Under the pieces are notes generated by a model. The model was not told the origin of the DNA. It was given only the letters and a program-made list of their open reading frames with translations, and made no database searches. From Candidatus Saccharibacteria bacterium UBA2951 (GTDB lineage Bacteria; Patescibacteriota; Saccharimonadia; Saccharimonadales; Saccharimonadaceae), in the NCBI GenBank assembly GCA_002348615.1, contig DEBR01000002.1, forward strand, positions 1,230 to 59,361: a DNA stretch of 58,132 bases, written 5' to 3'. The stretch's first letter is position 1, and the number at the start of each line of letters is the position of its first letter. Shown here piece after piece: positions 15,758 to 25,130 of the stretch. A program made the translations under genes and the position numbers.

Positions 15758-16429
15758 CTACGACCTCATCATGGCGACGACCGCCTGGCGGCCATCGGTT
15801 TCGCGGTTGCCTTTTAGGAATTCACTGTGCGAGAAAAAGTTCGGGTTGGTGGTCGTGTCCGTGCCGTCGATCTGAACGTTTTCGGTCGGTACACCGGCTT
15901 GCTCCAACTGTTCAAGTGCCACTTCGTACATACTACGGTTATTAAAATCGTGCAGTGGATAGTGCTCGCGACCAGCGGCCGGACTAAGCCAAACCTGTAT
16001 GTCTTCGGGGTTGCTGTCAAACTCTGACATCATGAATTTCGTGACATTTGTGCCGCCTTGCTGGATTAGGTTGTGTCGCCCTAGGTGCGCCAGACCGATC
16101 ACCTGCTGCTTCGCGTCATACAAAACGGCACCTATGCAGTCTGCGACAGGCAAAAACAAAGCCAGTCGCTTGCTGCGCGTAAATAACGCATCCGCAACGA
16201 TACTTGAGTCGAAAGCCATGCCGTCACCCGCATGTTCGGATGTAACTTCGTAGTACCTGCAGTAGTCGTCTCCTTCGTACTGTAAATGGACGAGTACGGA
16301 TTGTTCGAGCGTCGTGCCTTGTCGCTCTAAAAAGCGTCGCCGATTGTTCCGACGTTCATCTTCATCAACCGATTTCGACATCGAACCATCTTGCAGCGTC
16401 GATATGGCAATGAGTACCGAATCAGGCAT
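15758..16429 (-). CDS. YfiH/PgeF-like multicopper-oxidase-fold hydrolase, divergent
   Basis: A 223-residue relative of the YfiH (laccase-domain) family; characterised members trim misbuilt peptidoglycan precursors or act as purine-nucleoside-handling enzymes. The Cys lies in FLPVADCIGAVLYD and the first His in GLAHLGRHNLIQQ, where the family norm is AHAGWRG. The C-terminal motif is NFFSHSEFLKGNRE, where YFSxR is usual. The metal-ligand framework is therefore partly kept and partly changed, so activity is uncertain. It overlaps the rsmA end by eight bases. Confidence 0.8.
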   Translation of the reverse strand: MPDSVLIAISTLQDGSMSKSVDEDERRNNRRRFLERQGTTLEQSVLVHLQYEGDDYCRYYEVTSEHAGDGMAFDSSIVADALFTRSKRLALFLPVADCIGAVLYDAKQQVIGLAHLGRHNLIQQGGTNVTKFMMSEFDSNPEDIQVWLSPAAGREHYPLHDFNNRSMYEVALEQLEQAGVPTENVQIDGTDTTTNPNFFSHSEFLKGNRETDGRQAVVAMMRS

Positions 16430-17198
16430 TGAGTGACCTCATAAGCCGCAACCAATCATCTATCGATACGTCCTCTGCCCGTACATCGGGTGACACGCCA
16501 GCACGCATCAGCAACGCTTCGGACTCTGCTTTTTCGATGCCAAGACCGCCAGCCAGACTTGACCGTAACTTTTTACGTTTTTCTGAAAAGCCGGCTTTTA
16601 CTACGCGGAAGAATTGGCGCTCCTCTTCGTTCGGAACCAGTGGTTCGGAACGAGTACGGAGGACAATGACCTGCGAATCTACTTTCGGTGGCGGGGTAAA
16701 GAATCGCTTCGGCACTTCGATGCCCAGCTCGGTCTCTGCATACACCTGCGCCGAGATACCTAGCAGGCTTAAGTCACCCGGACCTGCGGCAATGCGTTCG
16801 GCGACTTCTTTTTGGACAAGCAGCACCGCGATGCGCGGTTTGTTCCTCGCGATCATAAGTTTCTGAACTATCTTTGACGTGATGTAATATGGCACGTTAG
16901 CCACGACCACATAGTCTTTCGGGAGATCGTCCAAATCGAATGATAGAATGTCCGCAGTAGTGACAGTTAGATTCTTACCGGGGAATTGCCCGGGCAGCTT
17001 GGCGGCAAGTTCCGGGTCGAATTCGACTGCTATCACTTTCCATGCGCGGCTTAATAACTCGCTCGTCAGCGTTCCCAGCCCGGGTCCGATTTCGAGCACG
17101 GTGTCGGCTTGCTGAATTTCGGCTTCATCAGCGATTGTGCCGAGGATATGGCGATCGGTTAGCCAGTGTTGGCCAAGTTCCTTCTTGGGACCTTTCAT
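16422..17198 (-). CDS. rsmA: 16S rRNA adenine dimethyltransferase RsmA (KsgA)
   Basis: SAM-dependent enzyme that dimethylates two adenines at the 3' end of 16S rRNA during small-subunit assembly. In 258 residues: ELGQHWLTDRHILGTI, SAM loop VLEIGPGLGTLTSELL, acidic VIAVEFDPELA, catalytic VVANVPYYITSKIV, and the C-terminal helical domain. The gene lies 14 bases after the rpf-like gene's stop and just before the YfiH-like gene. Confidence 0.95.
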   Translation of the reverse strand: MKGPKKELGQHWLTDRHILGTIADEAEIQQADTVLEIGPGLGTLTSELLSRAWKVIAVEFDPELAAKLPGQFPGKNLTVTTADILSFDLDDLPKDYVVVANVPYYITSKIVQKLMIARNKPRIAVLLVQKEVAERIAAGPGDLSLLGISAQVYAETELGIEVPKRFFTPPPKVDSQVIVLRTRSEPLVPNEEERQFFRVVKAGFSEKRKKLRSSLAGGLGIEKAESEALLMRAGVSPDVRAEDVSIDDWLRLMRSLNA

Positions 17199-17212
17199 GT
17201 CTTAACGGTAAA

Positions 17213-18355
17213 TTACCGATAGATATCCTGCAAGCCCATTGAGCGGCTACAGCTTGGCCATGGACTCCAGCCGCGACGTTGATACGTTAACCATGCTTTT
17301 TCGTCCTGAACGGCCGGCGGAGCGACGGAAGCATTCGGATAGCCGCCATACCCGCCCCAGGTTTGAATGTCGAACTGATACGCCCCGTAGTAGCCATTGC
17401 CGGTGTTTGAGGTGTAACTACCTTCACAGCTGCGAAGCCGCGCCAAGGCCTCGGCGAAGCTGCCACTGAACGTATTCGTCAGCTTACTGCCGACCGTTTC
17501 GACCTGCTGGACCGGCTGTTTGGTAACGACCGACTGTATAACAGTCCGACTGACCTCACGTCCATCCTGCATGATAATTTCGTACGTAACCATTTTCTTA
17601 CCATTTACCCCTGGCGTATTGACCTGCTTGTAACCCACTTCGCGGTTGGCGTCTTGGATTTTTTTAGTGTCAAAGGCTACGTCTTCTTCTTGTGTCACCG
17701 TTTGCTTACCGTTACGCCAAATGGAAAGTTGCATACCGGCGGAAATTGGAGTCGAGGCGGTGAGCGACATATCGTCTTTCTCACCAAGACGAATGTTCTT
17801 TTCTTTTAGAAAGTCGCCGACGGTAGTCGCCTGAGTATAGACCGTTTCGGATTTGCCATAGAGTGTCAAAGCAAGCGGTGTCGCCCGGTCGATCGTCATG
17901 CGGATACTTGCGCCGTCCGATACGAGGTTGTTTGAAAAGTCGACCGACGCTTGGTCTTCGTCGCGAAGTTCAATTCCGGCGTGACCGGCAATCTGTTTCG
18001 GCGTTTGGTACGCGCTCATAACAAGTTGCTTGACCGGGCCATCGACGATGACGACCGGACGGGCACGGTAAATATTGACTTGGTAGTTGTTCGCAACAAG
18101 CTCTTCATCAAGTCCCGGTTCGACACGGTCATTCTTATCGAGGCGAATGTTTGCTTCTGTAAACACTTGCCGCAAGGTTGTAGCCCTCGTAATCAGACCG
18201 TGGTCGGTATCACGGTCATGAATCATGATCAGCCGCTCACCGTCACCTATGGCATAGGTTTTTGGCATCAGAAGCGTGCCGAGCACGCCAAAACCGACTG
18301 CTAGGCACAGCAGGAAGAAATAGAATGGTGAAACCTTGCGTGAAATAACTCTCAT
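17213..18355 (-). CDS. RpfB-like resuscitation-promoting factor (DUF348-G5-Rpf)
   Basis: Secreted or membrane-tethered muralytic factor. After an N-terminal membrane helix (FYFFLLCLAVGFGVLGTLL) come three DUF348-type repeats (about residues 40-210; motifs TLRQVFTEANIRLDK, TPKQIAGHAGIEL, TVGDFLKEKNIRLGEKD), a G5 domain (about 215-290), a linker, and a C-terminal Rpf/lysozyme-like domain. The Rpf catalytic Glu is in LARLRSCEGSYTSNTGNGYY, followed by GAYQFDIQTWGGYGG. This is the layout of actinobacterial RpfB. The ATG at 18355 is preferred to the TTG at 18397. A TATAAT box at 18411-18416 gives a leader of about 50 bases. It may act on the cell's own wall or on a neighbour's. Confidence 0.9.
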   Translation of the reverse strand: MRVISRKVSPFYFFLLCLAVGFGVLGTLLMPKTYAIGDGERLIMIHDRDTDHGLITRATTLRQVFTEANIRLDKNDRVEPGLDEELVANNYQVNIYRARPVVIVDGPVKQLVMSAYQTPKQIAGHAGIELRDEDQASVDFSNNLVSDGASIRMTIDRATPLALTLYGKSETVYTQATTVGDFLKEKNIRLGEKDDMSLTASTPISAGMQLSIWRNGKQTVTQEEDVAFDTKKIQDANREVGYKQVNTPGVNGKKMVTYEIIMQDGREVSRTVIQSVVTKQPVQQVETVGSKLTNTFSGSFAEALARLRSCEGSYTSNTGNGYYGAYQFDIQTWGGYGGYPNASVAPPAVQDEKAWLTYQRRGWSPWPSCSRSMGLQDIYR

Positions 18356-18443
18356 ACTCTGGTGCACGTATCCGCGCAGAAGAACTTTTTGTCTCAAAAG
18401 TACTTAACCAATTATATCAAACATAAGCGTCGTGCCGAAAGAT

Positions 18444-20534
18444 TTACAGCCGTTCCAGGCGGGCGTATTCGACGTTCAGTTTCTTGCTCTGACCACTGTC
18501 AAACGCTACAGTCACGGCCATGCCGTCAATATCTACAACGGTACCGGCGCCAAACTGATTTGAGCGCACACGGTCGTTGATGTCGAAAGCTACCTCTTCG
18601 GCGTCGAATTCATCGATATGATGCGAGGAACGCTCGGTCATTGCCACGGCACTTCCCATATCGGCAATGAATCGTGACGGTGGGTTATAGCCTCGCTGAC
18701 CGAACTGGAGGCGCGAAGCGGCAAAGCTGACATGGAGTTCTTCTCGTGCCCTGGTCATACCGACGTAACAAAGGCGACGCTCTTCTTCGAGCTCGCTCGG
18801 ACCGGTTTCAAATACCCGCGAATGCGGGAATATACCCTCTTCCATGCCTACTATGAACACCACGGGAAACTCTAAGCCTTTGGCCGCGTGCAACGTCATC
18901 AGTGTCACGCTGGCCTTGCCGGCCGACTCGTCCGCACTCGTCATTAGTGCCACCTCTGCCAAGAAGTCAGGGAGTGACGCGAACGTTTTAGCGTCAGACA
19001 CGAGCGAACTGACGTTCTCCTCCCTGTCTTCGGCCTGCGGCGTGCCATCACGTAAGTAATCAAGGTAGCCGCTGCCTTCGAGGATACGTTCGATAATGAC
19101 ACTTGGTTCTTCCGTAAGATCGTCGAATTTACCAAGCAGTTCACCGAGCTTTGTCAGAGAGTTCTTGGCACGCGGTGTCAGGCCATCAATTTCGCCGGAA
19201 CGGCGCAAGCCGTCAATGATGTTCAGCCCACTCCCGGCTTGCCACGTCATGAACCGCTCTAGACTACTCGGACCTAAGCCACGCCCTGGAACGTTCGCGA
19301 TTCGCGAAAAACTCATTCGGTCGTTCGGCTGGTATATAAGCCGAAGGTAGGCGATAACATCTTTGATTTCCTTACGGTCGTAGAATCGCACGCCACCGAC
19401 AATCTGGTATGGCACACGAGCTTGGAGCAGTGCCCGCTCCAAGGTGTAACTTTGCGCATTGGTGCGGTACAGCACGGCAAAATCATCCGGTTTTCTGGCA
19501 CCAATCGCGATCTGCGCCGAAATACGACTCGCCACCAACCGGGCTTCTTCGGTTTCGTCATACAGCTCGTGAATCTGCACCGGCGAGCCCTCGCCTTCGG
19601 CCGTCCAGAGCTTCTTGTCGGTACGCTGGACATTTTTGGTAATCACATTGTGCGCCGCTTCTAGAATTGCGCCAGTACTACGGTAATTCTGTTCAAGTTT
19701 AATAACCAGTGCGCCTGGAAAATCACGTTCGAAGTTTAGAATGTTCGTAAAGTCGGCCCCGCGCCAACTATAAATACTCTGCCAGTCGTCGCCGACCACA
19801 CAAATGTTACGCTCTGGCCCGACCAGACTTTTTACAATGGCGTATTGGGCGGCGTTCGTATCTTGGTACTCGTCAATCAGAATATGAACGAATTGCCTTT
19901 GCCATTTTTGTTGGACTTCATTATTTTCACGGAGCAGTCGGACGGTTTCGAGAAGCAAGTCGTCAAAATCAAGCGCACCGGCTTCTTTTCGCAGTTTTTC
20001 GTAGGCATCATAAATGTCAGCGACCGTTTTTTGAAACGGATAGTTCGCGGTGGCCGCGAATTCATCAGGGCCGATCATATCGTTTTTTGCTGCCGAAATC
20101 GCTGAGCTGACGGCCCGTGGTTTTATTTTGGCGTCCGTCACACCCAGATTTTTCATGGCCTGTTTAATAAGGCCTTGCCTGTCGTCCTCGTCGTAAATCA
20201 CGAAATTCGACTGAATACCGATGGCGTAGCCATCTTGCCGTAGCAGACGTACACAGATACCATGGAACGTTCCCATCCATGGCATGAAGCCACGCGTATT
20301 CGGTTGACCGAGCAGTCCCGACAAACGTTCGCGCATTTCACGAGCGGCCTTGTTCGTGAACGTAACGGCTAGTATCTGGTTTGGCCACACGCCTTTTTCG
20401 CCAATCAAATACCCTATACGGTGGGTGAGCGTCTTTGTTTTACCACTTCCGGCACCTGCCAAAATAAGCAGCGGTCCGGTTTCTGCTCTCACGGCTTCAG
20501 CCTGAGCTTCGTTCAAGCCCTCAAAAAAATTCAT
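18444..20534 (-). CDS. pcrA: UvrD/PcrA-type DNA helicase
   Basis: Superfamily 1A 3'-5' helicase used in repair and replication-fork upkeep, about 696 residues. Motifs in order: Q-motif GLNEAQAEAV, Walker A ILAGAGSGKTKTLTHR, ILAVTFTNKAAREMRERL, Walker B IHILIDEYQDTNAAQY, VVGDDWQSIYSWRGAD, LEQNYRSTG, VTLMTLHAAKGLEFPVVF, CYVGMTRAREEL. The end (RVRSNQFGAGTVVDIDGMAV) is the Tudor-like PcrA tail that contacts RNA polymerase in relatives. The start may be ATG 20534 or GTG 20537. Confidence 0.96.
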   Translation of the reverse strand: MNFFEGLNEAQAEAVRAETGPLLILAGAGSGKTKTLTHRIGYLIGEKGVWPNQILAVTFTNKAAREMRERLSGLLGQPNTRGFMPWMGTFHGICVRLLRQDGYAIGIQSNFVIYDEDDRQGLIKQAMKNLGVTDAKIKPRAVSSAISAAKNDMIGPDEFAATANYPFQKTVADIYDAYEKLRKEAGALDFDDLLLETVRLLRENNEVQQKWQRQFVHILIDEYQDTNAAQYAIVKSLVGPERNICVVGDDWQSIYSWRGADFTNILNFERDFPGALVIKLEQNYRSTGAILEAAHNVITKNVQRTDKKLWTAEGEGSPVQIHELYDETEEARLVASRISAQIAIGARKPDDFAVLYRTNAQSYTLERALLQARVPYQIVGGVRFYDRKEIKDVIAYLRLIYQPNDRMSFSRIANVPGRGLGPSSLERFMTWQAGSGLNIIDGLRRSGEIDGLTPRAKNSLTKLGELLGKFDDLTEEPSVIIERILEGSGYLDYLRDGTPQAEDREENVSSLVSDAKTFASLPDFLAEVALMTSADESAGKASVTLMTLHAAKGLEFPVVFIVGMEEGIFPHSRVFETGPSELEEERRLCYVGMTRAREELHVSFAASRLQFGQRGYNPPSRFIADMGSAVAMTERSSHHIDEFDAEEVAFDINDRVRSNQFGAGTVVDIDGMAVTVAFDSGQSKKLNVEYARLERL

Positions 20535-20562
20535 CACTTACTTATAAGTATAACCAAGATGT

Positions 20563-21633
20563 TTACGGGATAATACCCATCGAATACAGAAGCACCGCCG
20601 CGCCGGCACCGGCGCCAAGAAGTAGAATGACCCAAAGCACCCAAAGCCATCCCGACTTTTTCTTGGCTGGGTGTGTAACAGGTTCTGGATACTGCGAGGC
20701 GTCGTAAATGGCGGCGTGGCTTTGGTCACCAGTCGATGGGTGACTCTTATACTGTTTAGCAATCGACGTCGCACCCAGAGGCACCGAAGGCTCATCAACA
20801 TCCTTGGCGGCGTCTTTCGTATCAACCGTCTGCGTGGCGACCGGTTCTGCAACTTTTTCGTTCGATTCTATTGCAACCAAGTCACTGCTTAGTTCTGGTA
20901 CCTGCGGGGTAGTTGGTGGTTCATCGGCAGATGCATCCGTCTTTTCCGTATCGTCAGACACGCCCTGCTCATCCGATGTTAGCTCGTTTGCCATTTGGGT
21001 GTCGAATGACGGCTCGGTCGCTGTCGCTTCAGCATTCAACGGCCGTTTTTCAACCTTGGCGTCAGCAATGAACGGTGAATCCGATACTACTGGTGATGGG
21101 CTGGTAGGTTCGGGTGCCTGTGCTGGCTCAGGAGAGTCGGGCGTTTCAGGTGCCGCATTTAGCTCAAGCGGGTCAGGCATTGCGTCAAGCGCAGGAGCAG
21201 GCGCAGGTGAAGGAGCTTGATTCGCGGGAGCAGCAGAACCTAAGGGCGCGCCGGTACCAGGACGAGGCTGCACCGATAGCCCTTCGCGAGATGGAGATGC
21301 TGCAGCTTGCCGAGACTGAGGTTTCATGTCTGACGAAGTATGGACCATATCCATGAAGCGACCACCGGTCCTTTTGACTGCCGGTGCGACCGGTGAAGCA
21401 GGCGTTGCAGGTGCCGGTGCTGCACTCGTTGTCACGGCTACAGTTTCTACGGTCGTTGCTTGAGTAGGTGCTGCCGGTAGCACTGGGGCTGAGGCTAAAG
21501 CTGGAGCAGACGAGGATATATCGAGTGTCGTCTCTGGCTTCACGTCATCAATCCCCTTCGGCGAATCAGAAGGTGCGGTCGCCATGAGTGAGTTCACGGC
21601 TTTGTCGAGTTCGTCAAAATCGATATCTTTCAT
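20563..21633 (-). CDS. low-complexity protein with C-terminal membrane anchor
   Basis: A 356-residue protein dominated by Ala, Pro, Ser, Thr, Asp and Glu, so probably disordered and acidic. The only ordered features are the first 20 residues (DIDFDELDKAVNSLM) and a C-terminal membrane helix (WLWVLWVILLLGAGAGAAVL) after a KKKSG stop. It looks like a tail-anchored cytoplasmic stalk. The ATG overlaps the tpiA stop by four bases, so it is translated with the glycolytic genes, though no link to glycolysis is evident. Confidence 0.75.
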   Translation of the reverse strand: MKDIDFDELDKAVNSLMATAPSDSPKGIDDVKPETTLDISSSAPALASAPVLPAAPTQATTVETVAVTTSAAPAPATPASPVAPAVKRTGGRFMDMVHTSSDMKPQSRQAAASPSREGLSVQPRPGTGAPLGSAAPANQAPSPAPAPALDAMPDPLELNAAPETPDSPEPAQAPEPTSPSPVVSDSPFIADAKVEKRPLNAEATATEPSFDTQMANELTSDEQGVSDDTEKTDASADEPPTTPQVPELSSDLVAIESNEKVAEPVATQTVDTKDAAKDVDEPSVPLGATSIAKQYKSHPSTGDQSHAAIYDASQYPEPVTHPAKKKSGWLWVLWVILLLGAGAGAAVLLYSMGIIP

Positions 21634-22406
21634 GATTGTTTCTTTCCGGCTTCAAAGGCCGCTTCAACGATTGCCTTGAACTCATCCAACTTCAAGCTGG
21701 ACCCGCCCGGAAGCAGCCCGTCCACGCCGACAGTATTCAAGTAGCTGGCGGCATTTTGTGACGAAACGCTACCACCATAGATGACTCGCACGTTGTGAGC
21801 TGCGTCGCGGCCATATAAATGCTCGATCTGTCGCCGTATGACATGTACCGCTTGTTCGACATCTGACGGCAAGGCATTGTCACCGGTTCCGATTGCCCAG
21901 ACTGGCTCATAGGCTATGACCATGTCAGCAACTTCTTCTGCGGTGAGGTTGGCTAACCCGCCAACGATTTGGTCGTGCAACACGCCGCTGGTCTCTTTGG
22001 CAGCACGCTCATGAGCCGTTTCGCCCACACAGAGGATTGGCGTAATACCATTCCTGACTGCAGCCTGGACCTTATTACGGACATCTTTGTCATGTTCGCC
22101 GAATATGTGTCGGCGCTCGGAATGTCCGATAATGGCGTAGCTGACCAATCCTCGTAGTTGGTGAGCCGAGACTTCACCCGTAAACGCGCCTTCATCCTTC
22201 CAATATAAGTTCTGAGCCGCCAGCTTGAACAGCTTACGTTCAACCTGAACGCTAAGCGACTGCAACGCAAGCAGATTTGGAGCCAAGACGATTTCCACGT
22301 TGCGGTGCGGTTTCAACTTTTGACCGAGCTTATGCAAATAAAGACTGGACTCATGCACCGTGAGGTTCATTTTCCAGTTGCCGACGATCAGTTTTTTATT
22401 GCTCAC
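21630..22406 (-). CDS. tpiA: triosephosphate isomerase
   Basis: Interconverts dihydroxyacetone phosphate and glyceraldehyde 3-phosphate. The 258-residue TIM barrel shows VGNWKMNLTVHESS (catalytic Lys), YAIIGHSERRHIFGE (His), VIAYEPVWAIGTGDNALP (Glu and loop 6), and VIYGGSVSSQNA. It starts with GTG at 22406. It follows pgk in a pyk-pgk-tpiA run, with a 53-base gap containing the repeated TAAGCGTAAGCG motif. Confidence 0.96.
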   Translation of the reverse strand: MSNKKLIVGNWKMNLTVHESSLYLHKLGQKLKPHRNVEIVLAPNLLALQSLSVQVERKLFKLAAQNLYWKDEGAFTGEVSAHQLRGLVSYAIIGHSERRHIFGEHDKDVRNKVQAAVRNGITPILCVGETAHERAAKETSGVLHDQIVGGLANLTAEEVADMVIAYEPVWAIGTGDNALPSDVEQAVHVIRRQIEHLYGRDAAHNVRVIYGGSVSSQNAASYLNTVGVDGLLPGGSSLKLDEFKAIVEAAFEAGKKQS

Positions 22407-22459
22407 CCTAGTAATTTACGCTTACGCTTATATTTGCTCTTAGTGTACAGAAGTTTCCC

Positions 22460-23680
22460 CTAAGCGTCCAGAAGGTGCTCAATGCCGGGTAATTTCTTGC
22501 CTGCCATCAGCTCCAGACTAGCACCACCACCTGTTGAAACATGGCTGAAACTGCCGCCTTTTTTCTTGTCCCAGTGAATGGCAAAATCGGCTGTATCACC
22601 ACCACCGATGACCGATTCAACCTCTGGGTGCTCGGCCAACGCCTCAGCGACTGCGGCAGACCCTTTGGCGAACACGGCCAGTTCGGCGTATCCCATTGTA
22701 CCGTTCCACACCACCGTACCTGCACGCCTGAGCGCCTTGACGTAACTTTCGGCGGTTCGAGGACCGATATCGAGTATCATGTCGTTTGAGGCGACTTCCT
22801 TCGCTCCGACATATCGAACGTCAGTCGGCCGTTCGATCCGCTTAGCTACGGTAACGTCAGTCGGCAGCCGTAAGAATTCAGCGGCCTTGGCGTCGCCGAC
22901 TTTCTGCCGAACAGCCTCGTGTATCTTTTTGATGACCGCCCCTTGGTCGTTTTCGTATTTACTAGCCCCGACGTTCACGCCGCTATCCGCAAGGAACGTA
23001 TTCGCCATGGCACCACCGATGAGGATGGTATCGGCTTTATCGACCAGTTTTTCAATCACCCCGATCTTATCACTTACCTTTGCCCCGCCCATCACGGCCA
23101 CTAGTGGCCGTTTAGGACTGCTCATAGCCCCTGTGATTGACGTGTGCTCTTTTTCGAGCAAACGTCCTGCCACCGACGGAAGAAACAGCGTGATCGCTGC
23201 CGTCGACGCGTGGTCACGGTGAACTACCCCGAATCCGTCTTGTACGAAGTAGCGGGCGCCGCTGTCGCGCGCAAGCTTCCTAGCGAAATCTTCGTCGTTG
23301 GCTTCTTCTTCGGCATGAAAACGCAGGTTCTCAAGCACAATGACGCCGCGTTTCGGCGCCCGCTTTATAGCCATACGTACTTTATCGCCGACCGTCTGGT
23401 CGACGAACCGAACGGGTTCGCCCAAAAGTTGGGCCAGTCGTAGTGCCGCAGGCTCCAGACTCAGCTTCGGGTCCCGGCCTTCCGGCCGTCCCAAGTGCGA
23501 AATAATGACTACTTTGCAGCCATCTTTTAATAGACGCCGAACGGTAGGCAGGCTGGCCCGGATACGAAAATCATCGGCAATCGTGCCGTCATTTTTTAGC
23601 GGCACGTTGTAATCCGCTCGTAGCAGCACCGTCGTGCTTTCGAGCGGAACATCAGAAATGGTCTTTTTGAAGAATCGCAT
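22460..23680 (-). CDS. pgk: phosphoglycerate kinase
   Basis: Makes ATP from 1,3-bisphosphoglycerate. 406 residues with LLRADYNVPLKNDGTIADDF, VIISHLGRPEGRDPKLS, RYFVQDGFGVVHRDHAST, VMGGAKVSDKIGVI and SVIGGGDTADFAIHWD. The ATG at 23680, with an AAGGTGG site, is preferred to the GTG two codons upstream. It lies about 25 bases after pyk and before tpiA. Confidence 0.96.
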   Translation of the reverse strand: MRFFKKTISDVPLESTTVLLRADYNVPLKNDGTIADDFRIRASLPTVRRLLKDGCKVVIISHLGRPEGRDPKLSLEPAALRLAQLLGEPVRFVDQTVGDKVRMAIKRAPKRGVIVLENLRFHAEEEANDEDFARKLARDSGARYFVQDGFGVVHRDHASTAAITLFLPSVAGRLLEKEHTSITGAMSSPKRPLVAVMGGAKVSDKIGVIEKLVDKADTILIGGAMANTFLADSGVNVGASKYENDQGAVIKKIHEAVRQKVGDAKAAEFLRLPTDVTVAKRIERPTDVRYVGAKEVASNDMILDIGPRTAESYVKALRRAGTVVWNGTMGYAELAVFAKGSAAVAEALAEHPEVESVIGGGDTADFAIHWDKKKGGSFSHVSTGGGASLELMAGKKLPGIEHLLDA

Positions 23681-23705
23681 GCCCACCTTGTTTTATCGCT
23701 TACGC

Positions 23706-25124
23706 TTATTCTAGCACGCGTACACGTATGGTGTCGGTCGCGCCGATCACCCCTGGCTGACGACCACTCACAATGACAACGGTTGCCTTTTCGGTATCAA
23801 AAAAGTTTTGTCTTTGCAGTTCGCGCGCAAGCTCCAACCCGGCAGTTTCGCCGTCCGGACGCACGAAACTTTTGTTGGCATAAATCAGTGCGAGTTGCTG
23901 TGCGGCACGTTGATCGGACGTGACACTGACGATAGGCAGGTTAGGGCGGAACGCCGCGATATCACGGGCGGTCGCACCAGACTTCGTTTCGGCTACGATC
24001 GCTTCGGCCTTTAGCTCTTCGGCCAGTTTGACCGCGGCCGACCCGATGGCTGAACGCTGGGTGTTTTCGTCACCCAATACTTCGCTGATCGGTGCCGGAG
24101 GTGCGTTGTCCTGCGTGTAAAGAATGACTCGTTTCATGGCGGCAACGGTTTCAAGAGGGTATTTACCCATAGCGGTTTCGTCGCTCAGCATCACCGTATC
24201 GGCACCAAGCACGACGGCCGTGGCCACATCGCTTACTTCGGCACGGGTTGGTTCGGGGTTGTCGACCATGCTGGCCATCATCTGAGTAGCAACGATGCTC
24301 AGTTTGCCGTACTTCCGGCAAAGGGCGATGATACGGCGCTGAGCAATCGGGACGACTTCCGGCCCGACTTCGACTGCCAGGTCGCCGCGGGCCACCATTA
24401 CCCCGTCGCTAATACGGACGATTTCTTCGAGCGTGCCGTTATCAATCGCGGCTTTGGTCTCAATTTTCGCGATGACGCGTGCCGACGAGCCGTATTCTCG
24501 TAACATCGTACGAAGCTTTCGTATATCGTCAGCTGACTGCACGAAACTAAGGGACACGTAGTCAATGTCCTTGTCGGCACCCCAGCGGATGTCGGCGATG
24601 TCTTTTTCGGTAATGATGTCACCACCGAAGTCAGTGTCTGGGAGGTTAATGCCTTTTTTGCTCATTAGAACACCGTCGTTCTCGACCCGTACTTTTATAG
24701 CGGTATCACTCACGATTTCAAGAATTGTCGTTTTCACTTTGCCGTCAAATAAATACAGCGGTTGATTGGGCTGCACCTTGGCGGCTAGGTTATATTGCAC
24801 CGGAAGCATGTGTCCTCCGTCATGCTCTACCGCATGGTCAAGTATCAGTTCGTCGCCGGCCGAAACGTTGACGTTTTCGCGCAGCATTCCCAGACGAATC
24901 TTCGGCCCCTGTAAATCCTGCAGTACAGCGACAGGTTTACCGACATTGCGACTGGCGGTGCGTATAGTATCAATCGCGGCGGCTGCCGAATCGAACGTGG
25001 CGTGACTGAAGTTCATACGAAAGCCGTTAGCGCCACCCGTAATCATGGCTTCAATCTGTTCTTGAGTGCTGCTGGATGGGCCGACGGTTGCTAATATTTT
25101 AGTTCGTTTAAAGATAGTACTCAT
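23706..25124 (-). CDS. pyk: pyruvate kinase
   Basis: Makes pyruvate and ATP from phosphoenolpyruvate. 472 residues with KILATVGPSSSTQEQI, FRMNFSHATFD, VAVLQDLQGPKIRLG, VMVARGDLAVEVGPEVV and SIVATQMMASMVDNPEPTRA. The C-terminal domain is present. It has its own extended -10 box inside the end of the GH5 gene and heads the pyk-pgk-tpiA run. Confidence 0.96.
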   Translation of the reverse strand: MSTIFKRTKILATVGPSSSTQEQIEAMITGGANGFRMNFSHATFDSAAAAIDTIRTASRNVGKPVAVLQDLQGPKIRLGMLRENVNVSAGDELILDHAVEHDGGHMLPVQYNLAAKVQPNQPLYLFDGKVKTTILEIVSDTAIKVRVENDGVLMSKKGINLPDTDFGGDIITEKDIADIRWGADKDIDYVSLSFVQSADDIRKLRTMLREYGSSARVIAKIETKAAIDNGTLEEIVRISDGVMVARGDLAVEVGPEVVPIAQRRIIALCRKYGKLSIVATQMMASMVDNPEPTRAEVSDVATAVVLGADTVMLSDETAMGKYPLETVAAMKRVILYTQDNAPPAPISEVLGDENTQRSAIGSAAVKLAEELKAEAIVAETKSGATARDIAAFRPNLPIVSVTSDQRAAQQLALIYANKSFVRPDGETAGLELARELQRQNFFDTEKATVVIVSGRQPGVIGATDTIRVRVLE

Positions 25125-25130
25125 TACTTT

